IMG/VR virus record: IMGVR_UViG_3300005581_000047
Location: 1-36,205 of that record
Source of the DNA: a virus
DNA: 36,205 bases
Reading direction: 5' to 3' (one strand)
Of the stretch, positions 21,907 to 29,423 are shown piece after piece (within the stretch, counting starts at the first letter, position 1; the number at the start of each line of letters is the position of its first letter). The position numbers and the translations under genes were made by a program. The notes beneath the pieces were generated by a model, which worked only from the letters and a program-made list of their open reading frames with translations, did not search any database and was not told the origin of the DNA.

Positions 21907-22908
21907 TTAATAATCTATTTTAATCATATAATATGGATTATCTCCACCGTATCTATACACCTGCCCATAAACACTCAATTGTTCAAAATGTACGTTACCT
22001 GACTCATCATCTATAAAACTATTCCAATCAAACCTAATATAGTATGGTATATGATTTATTTCAATTTTACCATCATTAGTTGTGTTAATGAATCCTCTTT
22101 CTAATAAATATTCAAAAACATCATCTAATTCATCATAATATTGATTAGATAAAAACTCAATACTATATTTTCTCAATTCTTCTATTATTTTACCTTTTTC
22201 ATCTTCCGAAGAATTTTCATAACTATTAACTAAATCGACTATATGTGGTTTACTAAACCTTTTTAAGTATCCCAATATTTGATCATCAGACATTTCAGAT
22301 TCTCTCTCTGTCGCCATCTCATCCGACAATCTATCTTTGTCGTAGTCTTCTATAAACAAATAATTTATATACTCTTCTGTACCTATACTAGCAATAATTT
22401 CTGTATTATCTGAAAAACGATCACGAAGATATTCTTTGGTAGCATTAACCATATTCCGATAGTCACCAATACAATAAAAATTTTCTTCTTCATAAACATA
22501 ATATATAGGCAAACCATAATATAATGAAGATTCTTTACTAATTAAAAATGGAGATGTTCTAAAATATTTAGATAAGATAATAACTTCATCGGAAAACATA
22601 GACTCCATTTCACTTTCACTTATTTTTACTAATGAATCAACATTTTCATAGTTACCTTCAGTATTGTACTCTACTATGAAAGTGTAAAATATATTCATCA
22701 TATCAGAATATTCTGTCGTTATGAATTCTTTGATAAAATCAAATAATGGTATATATACAGAATCTACCTTTACCATAGATCCATCAAACGGGTACAATGA
22801 ATTAGGTTTTTTTTCTAATTTATCTATAAAACGTCTCTGAATTGTATTGAGTACTCTCCTAATTCCGTTTCTATCTAACTCCTCACTTAATATTTCACTA
22901 AATTTCAT
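21907..22908 (-). CDS. Tagged member of the helical-domain paralogue family
   Basis: A 333-residue protein, first gene of the 22908-16819 operon. It opens MKFSEILSEELD, with L-S-E as the cut site; this is close in form to the T4 internal-protein tag. The helical module is recognisable though looser (LFDFIKEFITTEY, then MMNIFYTFIVEYN). It has FYCIGDYRNM near residue 155 and, near the end, IEINHIPYYIRFD, matching the paralogues, followed by a further 40 residues. An ATATTTAT element lies 22 bases upstream. Confidence 0.75.
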   Translation of the reverse strand: MKFSEILSEELDRNGIRRVLNTIQRRFIDKLEKKPNSLYPFDGSMVKVDSVYIPLFDFIKEFITTEYSDMMNIFYTFIVEYNTEGNYENVDSLVKISESEMESMFSDEVIILSKYFRTSPFLISKESSLYYGLPIYYVYEEENFYCIGDYRNMVNATKEYLRDRFSDNTEIIASIGTEEYINYLFIEDYDKDRLSDEMATERESEMSDDQILGYLKRFSKPHIVDLVNSYENSSEDEKGKIIEELRKYSIEFLSNQYYDELDDVFEYLLERGFINTTNDGKIEINHIPYYIRFDWNSFIDDESGNVHFEQLSVYGQVYRYGGDNPYYMIKIDY

Positions 22909-22930
22909 TATTAACCTTTACATTTTACTA

Positions 22931-22939
22931 ATAAATATT
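22931..22939 (-). promoter_or_regulatory. ATATTTAT element (putative phage promoter)
   Basis: AATATTTAT on the minus strand, 22 bases before the first gene of the seven-gene tagged-protein operon. Confidence 0.45.
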
Positions 22940-22982
22940 AATTTTTGAGTAAATAACCATATTTAATAATAAAAATAAATAA

Positions 22983-23171
22983 ATGTTAATAGTACAAATT
23001 AAAAACGGTAACATCGAAAGAGGTTTAAAGGAGTTGAAAGGTAAATTCGTAAAAACCAAAATTGTGAAAGAATGTAAAGACAGAGAGGAATATTTAAAAG
23101 AATCTGTCAGAAAAAGAGAAGAGAAAATTAAGGCAATATATAATCAGAAAAAAAAAGAACAAAACAATTAA
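22983..23171 (+). CDS. rpsU: Ribosomal protein bS21 homologue
   Basis: A 62-residue basic protein matching bS21 along its length: MLIVQIKNGNIERGLKELKG, a Lys/Phe segment, and the C-terminal SVRKREEKIKAIYNQKKK helix. The family length is 60-70. bS21 sits on the small ribosomal subunit near the anti-Shine-Dalgarno end of 16S rRNA and affects start-site selection. Phage-encoded bS21 is known from several large phages and is thought to exchange onto host ribosomes to favour phage messages. It diverges from the usual host pattern in the middle (KTKIVKECKDREEYLKE). It is followed after 1 base by the ferritin gene. Confidence 0.9.
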   Translation: MLIVQIKNGNIERGLKELKGKFVKTKIVKECKDREEYLKESVRKREEKIKAIYNQKKKEQNN

Positions 23172-23172
23172 C

Positions 23173-23670
23173 ATGAATGAAGAAGTTTTATCGTTATTAA
23201 ACGAACAAATATGGTTAGAGAATACGGCATCGTATTTTTACCTAAACCTATCTAAAAAATTTAGTGAAAATCATTATTACGGTATATCTAAATTTTTTCT
23301 CAATCAATCAAATGAAGAAAGAGAACATATGGTTAAATTGTTTGAGTATGTTTTAGAACAAGAGGGAAATCCAATAGTACCAAATTATAATTTTATGGAT
23401 GAAGGGGAATTAGAGTTTAACATACTCCAACTTTTTCAGATGTCATTATCCAACGAAAGAAAGGTTACTAATTCTATTAATAAGATTATTAGTAAGTGTA
23501 AAGAAGTTGGGGATTATACGACAGAAAATTTCTTACAGTGGTTCGTTATTGAACAAAGAGAAGAAGAAAATAAATTTAAAGAAATTATTGACAACTTAAA
23601 GATTGTTGGTGACGATAAAGTTGGGTTGTACGAGATAAACAAATCATTAAACGTCACTAAAACAGTTTAA
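23173..23670 (+). CDS. Bacterial non-haem ferritin
   Basis: A 165-residue protein, full length for an FtnA-type ferritin. The ferroxidase-centre residues are present: E16 in IWLENTAS, E49 and H52 in NEEREHM, E95 in SNERKV, and E127-Q128 in FLQWFVIEQREEE. The subunit would be a four-helix bundle forming a 24-mer cage that oxidises and stores iron. It is the second gene of a unit with bS21. Uses could be storing iron for phage enzymes, protecting against Fenton damage, or supplying iron for virion assembly; none is shown. Ferritin genes are rare in phages. Confidence 0.92.
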   Translation: MNEEVLSLLNEQIWLENTASYFYLNLSKKFSENHYYGISKFFLNQSNEEREHMVKLFEYVLEQEGNPIVPNYNFMDEGELEFNILQLFQMSLSNERKVTNSINKIISKCKEVGDYTTENFLQWFVIEQREEENKFKEIIDNLKIVGDDKVGLYEINKSLNVTKTV

Positions 23671-23855
23671 GATATTTTAACGTAAATGTATATAGTTTCA
23701 AGGGATTCTACGAATTTAATTTCACCTAAGAATCCCTTTTTTAATGCCAAAAATTTGTGGTTGTCATAAATTCGATCGAAATTTAACATAAGTTCTTCCT
23801 CTTTGGTTTTACCAAGATAGAATAGAACACACCCCTTTTTTTCGTTAGTTCCCAT
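23667..23855 (-). CDS. Small protein of unknown function
   Basis: A 62-residue protein (MGTNEKKGCVLFYLGKTKEE, then a mixed helix/strand region ending VKIS). No family recognised. It overlaps the ferritin gene tail to tail by 4 bases and has an ATATTTAT element 17 bases upstream, which supports it as a real gene. Confidence 0.55.
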   Translation of the reverse strand: MGTNEKKGCVLFYLGKTKEEELMLNFDRIYDNHKFLALKKGFLGEIKFVESLETIYIYVKIS

Positions 23856-23872
23856 CTCCCCATATTTTAATA

Positions 23873-23881
23873 ATAAATATC
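23873..23881 (-). promoter_or_regulatory. ATATTTAT element (putative phage promoter)
   Basis: GATATTTAT on the minus strand, 17 bases before the 62-residue gene. Confidence 0.4.
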
Positions 23882-23921
23882 GGAGAGTATGGGATTATTG
23901 ATACATTTTATATATAAATTT

Positions 23922-25997
23922 CTAAGCCCTGTGATCCGGATAATCGTAATCATACCCATCTACCTCATTATCACTTACTTCATTATCTGTATCTAAAGTT
24001 TGTCCAATACGATTTATTTCCGCTGTTAAATGATCCTGTATTTCCCCTAATATAACTGTATTATTTTGATTACGTATCCTTCTACGAAATCCATTTTGAT
24101 GATCACGTACCATAACAGGTGTTACATTATATACTGGTTCCTGTTCCATTACAGGTTGATCCATTGGTACTGGTTCTCCAAACCCATCAAATTCATCCAC
24201 CAAACCAAACAACTTACTATTTTTTGAGGTGTCTTCATCTTTTACATTAACGAGAATACCTCTATTCATCATATCAATAGTCACAAAATTATTAATCTTA
24301 CTTTCATAAGTTTTTTTCAAATGTAACATATTGAGGTAATTTGTAAAAATAGTAGAAATTATTTTATGATATTCACTACTCACTCTATTACAATATGACA
24401 ATAATTGTGTTTCTTTAAAAACTGAGTCTTCGACTAACCTTAGTTCTAAACCTGACATATTGTTTGGTGTTATAATTACAAAGAGTTTAGTATTACCACC
24501 CTCTATTGAACCTTTATAATTTTGTCCGGGATTGTTCATACAATTTTTTAGTTTTTTACTCGCCCATTGTAAATCTAACTCAGTAATCAACTCTTTTATT
24601 TTTACACCTTTAGGTAAAGGTAAATCGCTAAAATCTAATGGTTCAAAAAGGTTGTGACTGAATTTTTCTTTATCTTTCCTAATGCCCTCAACAATACTTT
24701 CATATGTAACTTTATAGAACTTATTAACGGTATTTAGGTAGTTCGAAACTAATTCTGAAACCCACTCACCTTCGTTGTTGTAAACCCGTTTAATCTCTCT
24801 ACTTAAAATTAATGATTCTTGTAGGTTTAATCTATTCTTTGCAATATATGGTACTACCCACCTATCCTTATCCATAAAAGATTCCAATTCTTTAACGTGT
24901 GAAGAATCAAAATCACAGTTATAGAAATTATTATCTACCAAAGAAATAACCTTACATAGGTAGTAATCACCCATAACCACTTTCTCTGCCTTAGCCTTTA
25001 ACTTTTTATTAGTTTTACCTTTAACTATATTATAGGCGTTCATAAATGTTAATGGGTTAAAACTAACACCGAATAAAACTTTTCTGATTTCTAAATCTAA
25101 ATCAACATATTTTTTGGGTGTGAGTGTCCACATTATATCGTTGTTCTTAGCCCACATACTTAATACCTCTGTAGGTATATTTACATTTGGGTTCAACCAA
25201 TTAGCCACATGATTAGAGTTCTCAATCTGACTAACACCGTTTCTTAAATTCCACATACTTTTCTTATGTTCAAAGAATTTAGTTAATTTAAAATATTCTT
25301 TTATTTTACTATAGTATGTGAAATACATTTCTTTATACTTTGTACTAAAATATAAACCAAAATGTCTAGGACTTAGATTGATTAGGTTTTCCATCAATAA
25401 CGGTTGGGATAACAAATTCATAGACTCCTCAACATTACAAAAACATTTAAGTTCATCTAATTTTTTAAACAATCTAATGGCAGTGTGTGCAGGAGTATAA
25501 ATTGCAGTAACCTCTAATTGTTTGTTATTAAGAAAATTCTCAAAAGAGTCCGTATAACATATAGTGTTATTTTCTAAATCAATCCCAACTTGACAACAAT
25601 TAAAATCGAATCCGTTAAGGATAAAAGCATATCCAACTTTTTGTTGAACTGAACTTATAAAAATTGTATTCAAAAAACCTTCTCTTTCCACAGATACTAT
25701 TTGATAGTTACTTCCGTGATCATAAGATAATTTAGTAACCATATAACCATCACCCTCAATGATTAAATTATTTGATCTTAATGGTGTAGTTACGTTACGG
25801 AATACCATATTATCAGTATCGTCAATAAAAATATCTAAATCATTGATAGGGTATTCTCCGTCCCATACATAACCCATTAGTGTATTAGCAACTGCACCAC
25901 CAGATAAAAATCCTTTATTAGGAATTTCACCGTACTTAGATAAATCATTAAGGATTCTATCTACAATGTTTTTTTCTTTTAAGATGTCACTATTCAT
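23922..25997 (-). CDS. Nucleotidyltransferase-like / PcfJ-like fusion protein
   Basis: A 691-residue protein. Residues 28-60 (GFLSGGAVANTLMGYV, then INDLDIFIDD) fit the nucleotidyltransferase superfamily signature: a Gly-Gly helix start followed by D-x-D metal ligands. Residues 475-560 (DLQWASKKLKNCMNN, GGNTKLFVII, LELRLVED, TQLLSYCNRV) resemble the PcfJ domain, found in mobile elements and phages and of unknown activity. The middle 350 residues are helical and unrecognised. The C-terminal 100 are acidic and probably disordered. It has no tag. Targets of the transferase (tRNA, protein or toxin-like) are unknown. Confidence 0.7.
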   Translation of the reverse strand: MNSDILKEKNIVDRILNDLSKYGEIPNKGFLSGGAVANTLMGYVWDGEYPINDLDIFIDDTDNMVFRNVTTPLRSNNLIIEGDGYMVTKLSYDHGSNYQIVSVEREGFLNTIFISSVQQKVGYAFILNGFDFNCCQVGIDLENNTICYTDSFENFLNNKQLEVTAIYTPAHTAIRLFKKLDELKCFCNVEESMNLLSQPLLMENLINLSPRHFGLYFSTKYKEMYFTYYSKIKEYFKLTKFFEHKKSMWNLRNGVSQIENSNHVANWLNPNVNIPTEVLSMWAKNNDIMWTLTPKKYVDLDLEIRKVLFGVSFNPLTFMNAYNIVKGKTNKKLKAKAEKVVMGDYYLCKVISLVDNNFYNCDFDSSHVKELESFMDKDRWVVPYIAKNRLNLQESLILSREIKRVYNNEGEWVSELVSNYLNTVNKFYKVTYESIVEGIRKDKEKFSHNLFEPLDFSDLPLPKGVKIKELITELDLQWASKKLKNCMNNPGQNYKGSIEGGNTKLFVIITPNNMSGLELRLVEDSVFKETQLLSYCNRVSSEYHKIISTIFTNYLNMLHLKKTYESKINNFVTIDMMNRGILVNVKDEDTSKNSKLFGLVDEFDGFGEPVPMDQPVMEQEPVYNVTPVMVRDHQNGFRRRIRNQNNTVILGEIQDHLTAEINRIGQTLDTDNEVSDNEVDGYDYDYPDHRA

Positions 25998-25998
25998 A

Positions 25999-26184
25999 TT
26001 ATTTATTTTTATAGTTTTTATAAAGGAAATAAGATGGTATTACTATACCTAAGAATACAATTATATAAAAAATTATTGGGAAAATCAAAAGTATTGCAAC
26101 AATAATAAAAAAAACTAAAACTGCAATTAATGCAAATGTTCTAATTTGGTTTCTATCTAATTCATCAAAATCAAAATTAAACAT
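25999..26184 (-). CDS. Small two-segment membrane protein
   Basis: A 61-residue protein. After a short charged N-terminus (MFNFDFDELDRNQIR), residues 14-57 are almost entirely Ile/Leu/Val/Phe/Ala with a Pro break, so two transmembrane helices are likely. It ends LYKNYKNK. It lies 1 base before the transferase gene and 4 bases after the peptidase gene, inside one operon. Function unknown; lysis or membrane remodelling cannot be told apart. Confidence 0.65.
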   Translation of the reverse strand: MFNFDFDELDRNQIRTFALIAVLVFFIIVAILLIFPIIFYIIVFLGIVIPSYFLYKNYKNK

Positions 26185-26188
26185 AATA

Positions 26189-27184
26189 TTAATAATTAGT
26201 GTAATAGTCTCTTAGATATTTTGAAACTTCTTCACAAATATCTTTCTCACCAATACCACCAATGAACATAGTTATAACCATTTCAGTAACCTCAGCACCT
26301 ATCTCATCAAACTCATCTACAAATGGATCTTCATCAAACTCATCAAACTGTGAAGACAATCCGTTTTTATATGTCTCATTCACAATTGGTTTCACCACAG
26401 TTTTTTTGTGAACATACTTAGTAACACCTAATTTGTTAATTAGTTCCACACCTGCCTTTAAAGAATCCCCAACCTCACTCATAACCACATATTCGGAATC
26501 ACTGTGTTGTCTGTAATAACCACAACCTAAATTCAAACAGTTAAAGTCATATTTTTTAGCCAACTGATTAACATCCGTAAATGGATCGATACTAAATTTA
26601 TTGTAACCTGATTCATTCAACACACCTTTAATCTCAGTTTTGAAATCTTCATCGAACAATTTTACCCCACTACAAACTTCTGTAATCCAATTGGATGAGG
26701 GTGCGTCGAATTGAATTGCGTATCCCACATTCTCAAAGAATCTATCATCCGATTCTTTAGAACCTAACATACCTATTTCTTCCTCAACAAAAAAGGCACC
26801 CTTTAATTTATCAAAGTTATTGAATAACTCTAAACAAACATAGACACCACATTTATCATCACCACCAATACCAGTTTGTTTATCCGTTTCTGGATGGTGA
26901 GCAGTTAACCAACCTAAATTATCTTCTTTGATGGTTAACCTAACTTTATTTTCAATTAGGTTTCTATGTGATCTGTGTACGGTGTCCATATGGGAAACAA
27001 CACAAGGGAAATATTCGTCCGTAGAATCTAACATACCCTTAGTGAGATAGAGATTACCTTTTTTATCGGTGTAATACTCTATACCGTTAGTTTTTGCATA
27101 TTCTATAATGTAATCTCTAACCATACTTTCATCACCTGATATCGATGGTAAGGACAAAACTTCTTTCAAAAAATCTAAATTCAT
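26189..27184 (-). CDS. M20-type zinc metallopeptidase
   Basis: A 331-residue protein. The metal-binding motifs of the co-catalytic zinc exopeptidases (M20/M28 clan, closest in feel to PepT-like enzymes) are visible. They are SHMDTVH (H65, D67), GIGGDDKCG (the bridging Asp at 109), VEEEIGMLGS (the catalytic Glu and ligand Glu at 134-136), a later FDAPS, and QHSDSEYV near the C-terminus. It probably cleaves small peptides or deacylates amino acids. The last 60 residues are acidic and unrelated. It leads the 27184-23922 operon from a clear host-like promoter. An exopeptidase in a phage may recycle amino acids. Confidence 0.85.
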   Translation of the reverse strand: MNLDFLKEVLSLPSISGDESMVRDYIIEYAKTNGIEYYTDKKGNLYLTKGMLDSTDEYFPCVVSHMDTVHRSHRNLIENKVRLTIKEDNLGWLTAHHPETDKQTGIGGDDKCGVYVCLELFNNFDKLKGAFFVEEEIGMLGSKESDDRFFENVGYAIQFDAPSSNWITEVCSGVKLFDEDFKTEIKGVLNESGYNKFSIDPFTDVNQLAKKYDFNCLNLGCGYYRQHSDSEYVVMSEVGDSLKAGVELINKLGVTKYVHKKTVVKPIVNETYKNGLSSQFDEFDEDPFVDEFDEIGAEVTEMVITMFIGGIGEKDICEEVSKYLRDYYTNY

Positions 27185-27199
27185 ATGTTATATTTTCTA

Positions 27200-27231
27200 C
27201 AAATATAGGTAATGTTTCTCAAACTACCAAA
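27200..27231 (-). promoter_or_regulatory. Host-like promoter for the M20 peptidase operon
   Basis: TTTG-N20-TATATTTG on the minus strand, 15 bases before the peptidase start. Exact consensus match. Confidence 0.82.
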
Positions 27232-27269
27232 TTTTTATTGAAAAATGTTTACAATTAAAAAAAATAGAG

Positions 27270-27278
27270 GATATTTAT
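27270..27278 (+). promoter_or_regulatory. ATATTTAT element (putative phage promoter)
   Basis: GATATTTAT lies 33 bases before the tiny Cys-containing gene. Confidence 0.4.
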
Positions 27279-27311
27279 AATATAATAACACTACAAAAAA
27301 CATTAGAAATT

Positions 27312-27416
27312 ATGGGATGCGGATGTAAAAGCAAAAAACCAGTTGCGAAACCAGTGACTCAAAGTAGTACTCAAACCACTACACAACCGAACACACAAAA
27401 TAATAACGGTAAATAA
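27312..27416 (+). CDS. Very small Cys-containing protein
   Basis: A 34-residue frame: MGCGCKSKKPVAKPVTQSS followed by a Thr/Gln/Asn-rich tail ending NNNGK. Tiny proteins opening MGCGCK are seen in other marine phages, and the low-complexity tail is typical of them. The Cys-Gly-Cys could bind metal or be modified; without a hydrophobic signal it is not a classical lipoprotein. It is the only plus-strand gene in this region, with its own ATATTTAT element and a sensible ATG. Function unknown. Confidence 0.6.
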   Translation: MGCGCKSKKPVAKPVTQSSTQTTTQPNTQNNNGK

Positions 27417-27423
27417 CGTTTAA

Positions 27424-27846
27424 TTACGTTAATTGATTTGCGGGCCCTCTAGTCGGACTTACACCCCACGGTGTGTTATCTATAGGGTTCGCAGGTCCTC
27501 TACCAACATCGGCAAGAGGCCAAACAGTAGAAGAACCACCAGCAGGTGCATCTCCTCCAGCCGCATCTACCTCATCTAATATTTCTTCAGTATAGTCATC
27601 TAAACCTATACCATATTCTGTAACAACAAAACCGTAGTTACCTTCTTTATCGTAATAACCTAAGTATATACCTTTATCATCGTAGGCAATAGTTTCATAT
27701 TCCTTACTATCAAAACTAAGTCTCTTAGGATTATTATCTACCCACTTAAGTATCATCTTATACCATCTCTTAGGGTCATCAACGGTTTCACCAAATTCTC
27801 TTAGTAAAACTTTTTTATATTGACTTTCAGTTATTATTATTTTCAT
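27424..27846 (-). CDS. Tagged protein with C-terminal RGPAN repeats
   Basis: A 140-residue protein. The tag MKIIITESQYKKVLLRE ends in L-R-E. A compact domain of about 75 residues follows (RWYKMILKWVDNNPKRL, then a Tyr/Gly-rich beta region). The C-terminal 45 residues are low in charge, with Ala/Gly/Pro linkers and RGPAN occurring twice (GRGPANPI and TRGPANQL), separated by a DNTPWGVSP spacer. The repeats look like short docking peptides. It overlaps the upstream tagged gene by 4 bases. Confidence 0.75.
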   Translation of the reverse strand: MKIIITESQYKKVLLREFGETVDDPKRWYKMILKWVDNNPKRLSFDSKEYETIAYDDKGIYLGYYDKEGNYGFVVTEYGIGLDDYTEEILDEVDAAGGDAPAGGSSTVWPLADVGRGPANPIDNTPWGVSPTRGPANQLT

Positions 27847-28415
27847 ATTTTTAAATTTACTCTCGACTCAACCTCATCTTCATCACTCCAATCTACATCT
27901 CTAAAATTATCTAATGTCATCTCCTCCATTATTTCTGCGTCTGAAGGTAAATCATAATCTAAATCAGGATTCATAAAATCAAGAGAATTCGAATCTAAAT
28001 ACATTCTTTCATAAATACCATTTTCTACCTTATTTATTGCTTCTTCTTTTGAATTGGCAGTAACTTCAACAAACCCAGCAATATATGTTCTACAAGATAC
28101 TACTGTTGGCATATCAACTGCAATTTTATATGTACCAACAAAATCTATTGGTTCTCCTATTAAACTATCATACTCTGAAATAGGTATAGGTAAGAATTTA
28201 TTTTTATAGTTATATAAAAGTATTTTAGTTTCATGATCAGACAAACCTAAATCCTCTATAATTGTTTTTTTTATTTCCTCATCAGATGAGTTTTTCTTAC
28301 CTAACAATTTAAATACCCTAACCATATATTGTTGGAAGGTATCACCTAACCTACCGTAGTTTTTATCTTCAGTAAGTAATCTATTGTATTGAGTTTCTGT
28401 CAATTTTATTTTCAT
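27843..28415 (-). CDS. Tagged member of the helical-domain paralogue family
   Basis: A 190-residue protein. The tag MKIKLTETQYNRLLTE ends in L-T-E. The helical module follows (QYMVRVFKLLGKK, then LGLSDHETKILLYNYKN). A second region with LIGEPIDFVGTYKIAVDMPT corresponds to LVGLPLEYYGKMNLPTSVNW in the next gene upstream, so the two are clear tandem duplicates. The C-terminus is very acidic. Function unknown. Confidence 0.78.
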   Translation of the reverse strand: MKIKLTETQYNRLLTEDKNYGRLGDTFQQYMVRVFKLLGKKNSSDEEIKKTIIEDLGLSDHETKILLYNYKNKFLPIPISEYDSLIGEPIDFVGTYKIAVDMPTVVSCRTYIAGFVEVTANSKEEAINKVENGIYERMYLDSNSLDFMNPDLDYDLPSDAEIMEEMTLDNFRDVDWSDEDEVESRVNLKI

Positions 28416-28416
28416 A

Positions 28417-29031
28417 TTATCCGTTAAAAGAAATATTATTTAAATCGATTTCTATATCACTTAAATTATCGTAGTCAGCGTCGTAATTTCTTTCCCATTG
28501 TATATCACCACTGTCATATTCTATTTCACTATTATCATAATCTATCACAACTTCACCGTCCTCAATCTTTCTTTGGAAATCATCGTAATTAGTGGCATAA
28601 GCCGATACTGTACCATCACCCCAACCACTTAAGTATCCAGTCCAGTTTACTGAAGTAGGTAGATTCATCTTACCATAGTATTCTAAAGGTAACCCTACCA
28701 AAGACTTCCAATCTTCCGAATTTTTAATAACTTCCGTTAAAATAGTACTATAGTTGTGCGTTAACAACATAACTTCATCATTTTCGTACCCCGTTAAGGT
28801 TCTTATTTCTTCAGCAATTTTTACAAAGTATGGAGATTCTAAAGGTATTTTTAGTTTGAGGTATTCACTACTAGGTTCAAAGTGTTTATTTTTCAAAACC
28901 ATAAATATTTTTGCAATGACAGGTGTAACTTTGTTATCTATGTTAGTAAAATCCACATCGCCATCTAAAAATGACTTATCATCTTCATTTAGTAATCTTT
29001 TATATTGACTTTCTGTTAACCTAATCTTCAT
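28417..29031 (-). CDS. Tagged member of the helical-domain paralogue family (tandem duplicate)
   Basis: A 204-residue protein. The tag MKIRLTESQYKRLLNE ends in L-N-E. The helical module is KVTPVIAKIFMVLKNKH and NDEVMLLTHNYSTIL. Then LVGLPLEYYGKMNLP aligns with the downstream neighbour. An acidic, Tyr/Asp-rich C-terminus follows. It sits 1 base from both neighbours. The pair probably arose by duplication and diverged quickly, as expected for exported or injected proteins under selection. Confidence 0.78.
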   Translation of the reverse strand: MKIRLTESQYKRLLNEDDKSFLDGDVDFTNIDNKVTPVIAKIFMVLKNKHFEPSSEYLKLKIPLESPYFVKIAEEIRTLTGYENDEVMLLTHNYSTILTEVIKNSEDWKSLVGLPLEYYGKMNLPTSVNWTGYLSGWGDGTVSAYATNYDDFQRKIEDGEVVIDYDNSEIEYDSGDIQWERNYDADYDNLSDIEIDLNNISFNG

Positions 29032-29032
29032 T

Positions 29033-29323
29033 TTAGTTACTTTCTACTTCTTCTTTTTTATCGTCTTTTCTATGTGTACCTATAGTTTTAATAACCCCTA
29101 AGAATTTACCACCAAAGGTGTAACCTGCAAAAAGAACCATTGCATATTCAAGTGCATCAATAATAATTTTAAATTTTACAATGTCTAACTGAGTAGTCTT
29201 ATTCATACCAGCAACCATTAATACACCTAATGTAACATAGTATGCAATAATAGCCCATAATAAATAAATTCTACTTTGAGAGAACATTCCATTTTCTGTT
29301 AGAATGTCTTTAAAAATTTTCAT
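29033..29323 (-). CDS. Tagged membrane protein, possible holin
   Basis: A 96-residue protein. I chose the ATG at 29323 over a GTG 24 bases upstream because the product then opens MKIFKDILTENG, very like a capsid-targeting tag with L-T-E. Two hydrophobic segments lie at about residues 20-39 and 58-78, with a Lys/Glu tail. It could be a holin; alternatively, as the tag suggests, it could be a membrane protein delivered with the DNA. It leads the tagged-protein operon 29323-27424. Confidence 0.7.
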   Translation of the reverse strand: MKIFKDILTENGMFSQSRIYLLWAIIAYYVTLGVLMVAGMNKTTQLDIVKFKIIIDALEYAMVLFAGYTFGGKFLGVIKTIGTHRKDDKKEEVESN

Positions 29324-29377
29324 AATTTTTTGTATTAATTTTCTCACACAAAAAAACTTTATTATTGTTATATATCT

Positions 29378-29386
29378 ATAAATATT
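29378..29386 (-). promoter_or_regulatory. ATATTTAT element (putative phage promoter)
   Basis: AATATTTAT on the minus strand, 54 bases before the chosen start of the membrane protein gene (30 before the upstream GTG). Confidence 0.4.
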
Positions 29387-29393
29387 CTATAAA

Positions 29394-29420
29394 ATAAAAA
29401 AACCCACTGATGTGGGTTTT
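29394..29420 (-). terminator. Rho-independent terminator
   Basis: Stem AACCCAC / GTGGGTT with a 4-base loop, followed by seven T residues on the minus strand. It lies 6 bases past the stop of the thioredoxin gene. Confidence 0.9.
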
Positions 29421-29423
29421 ATT

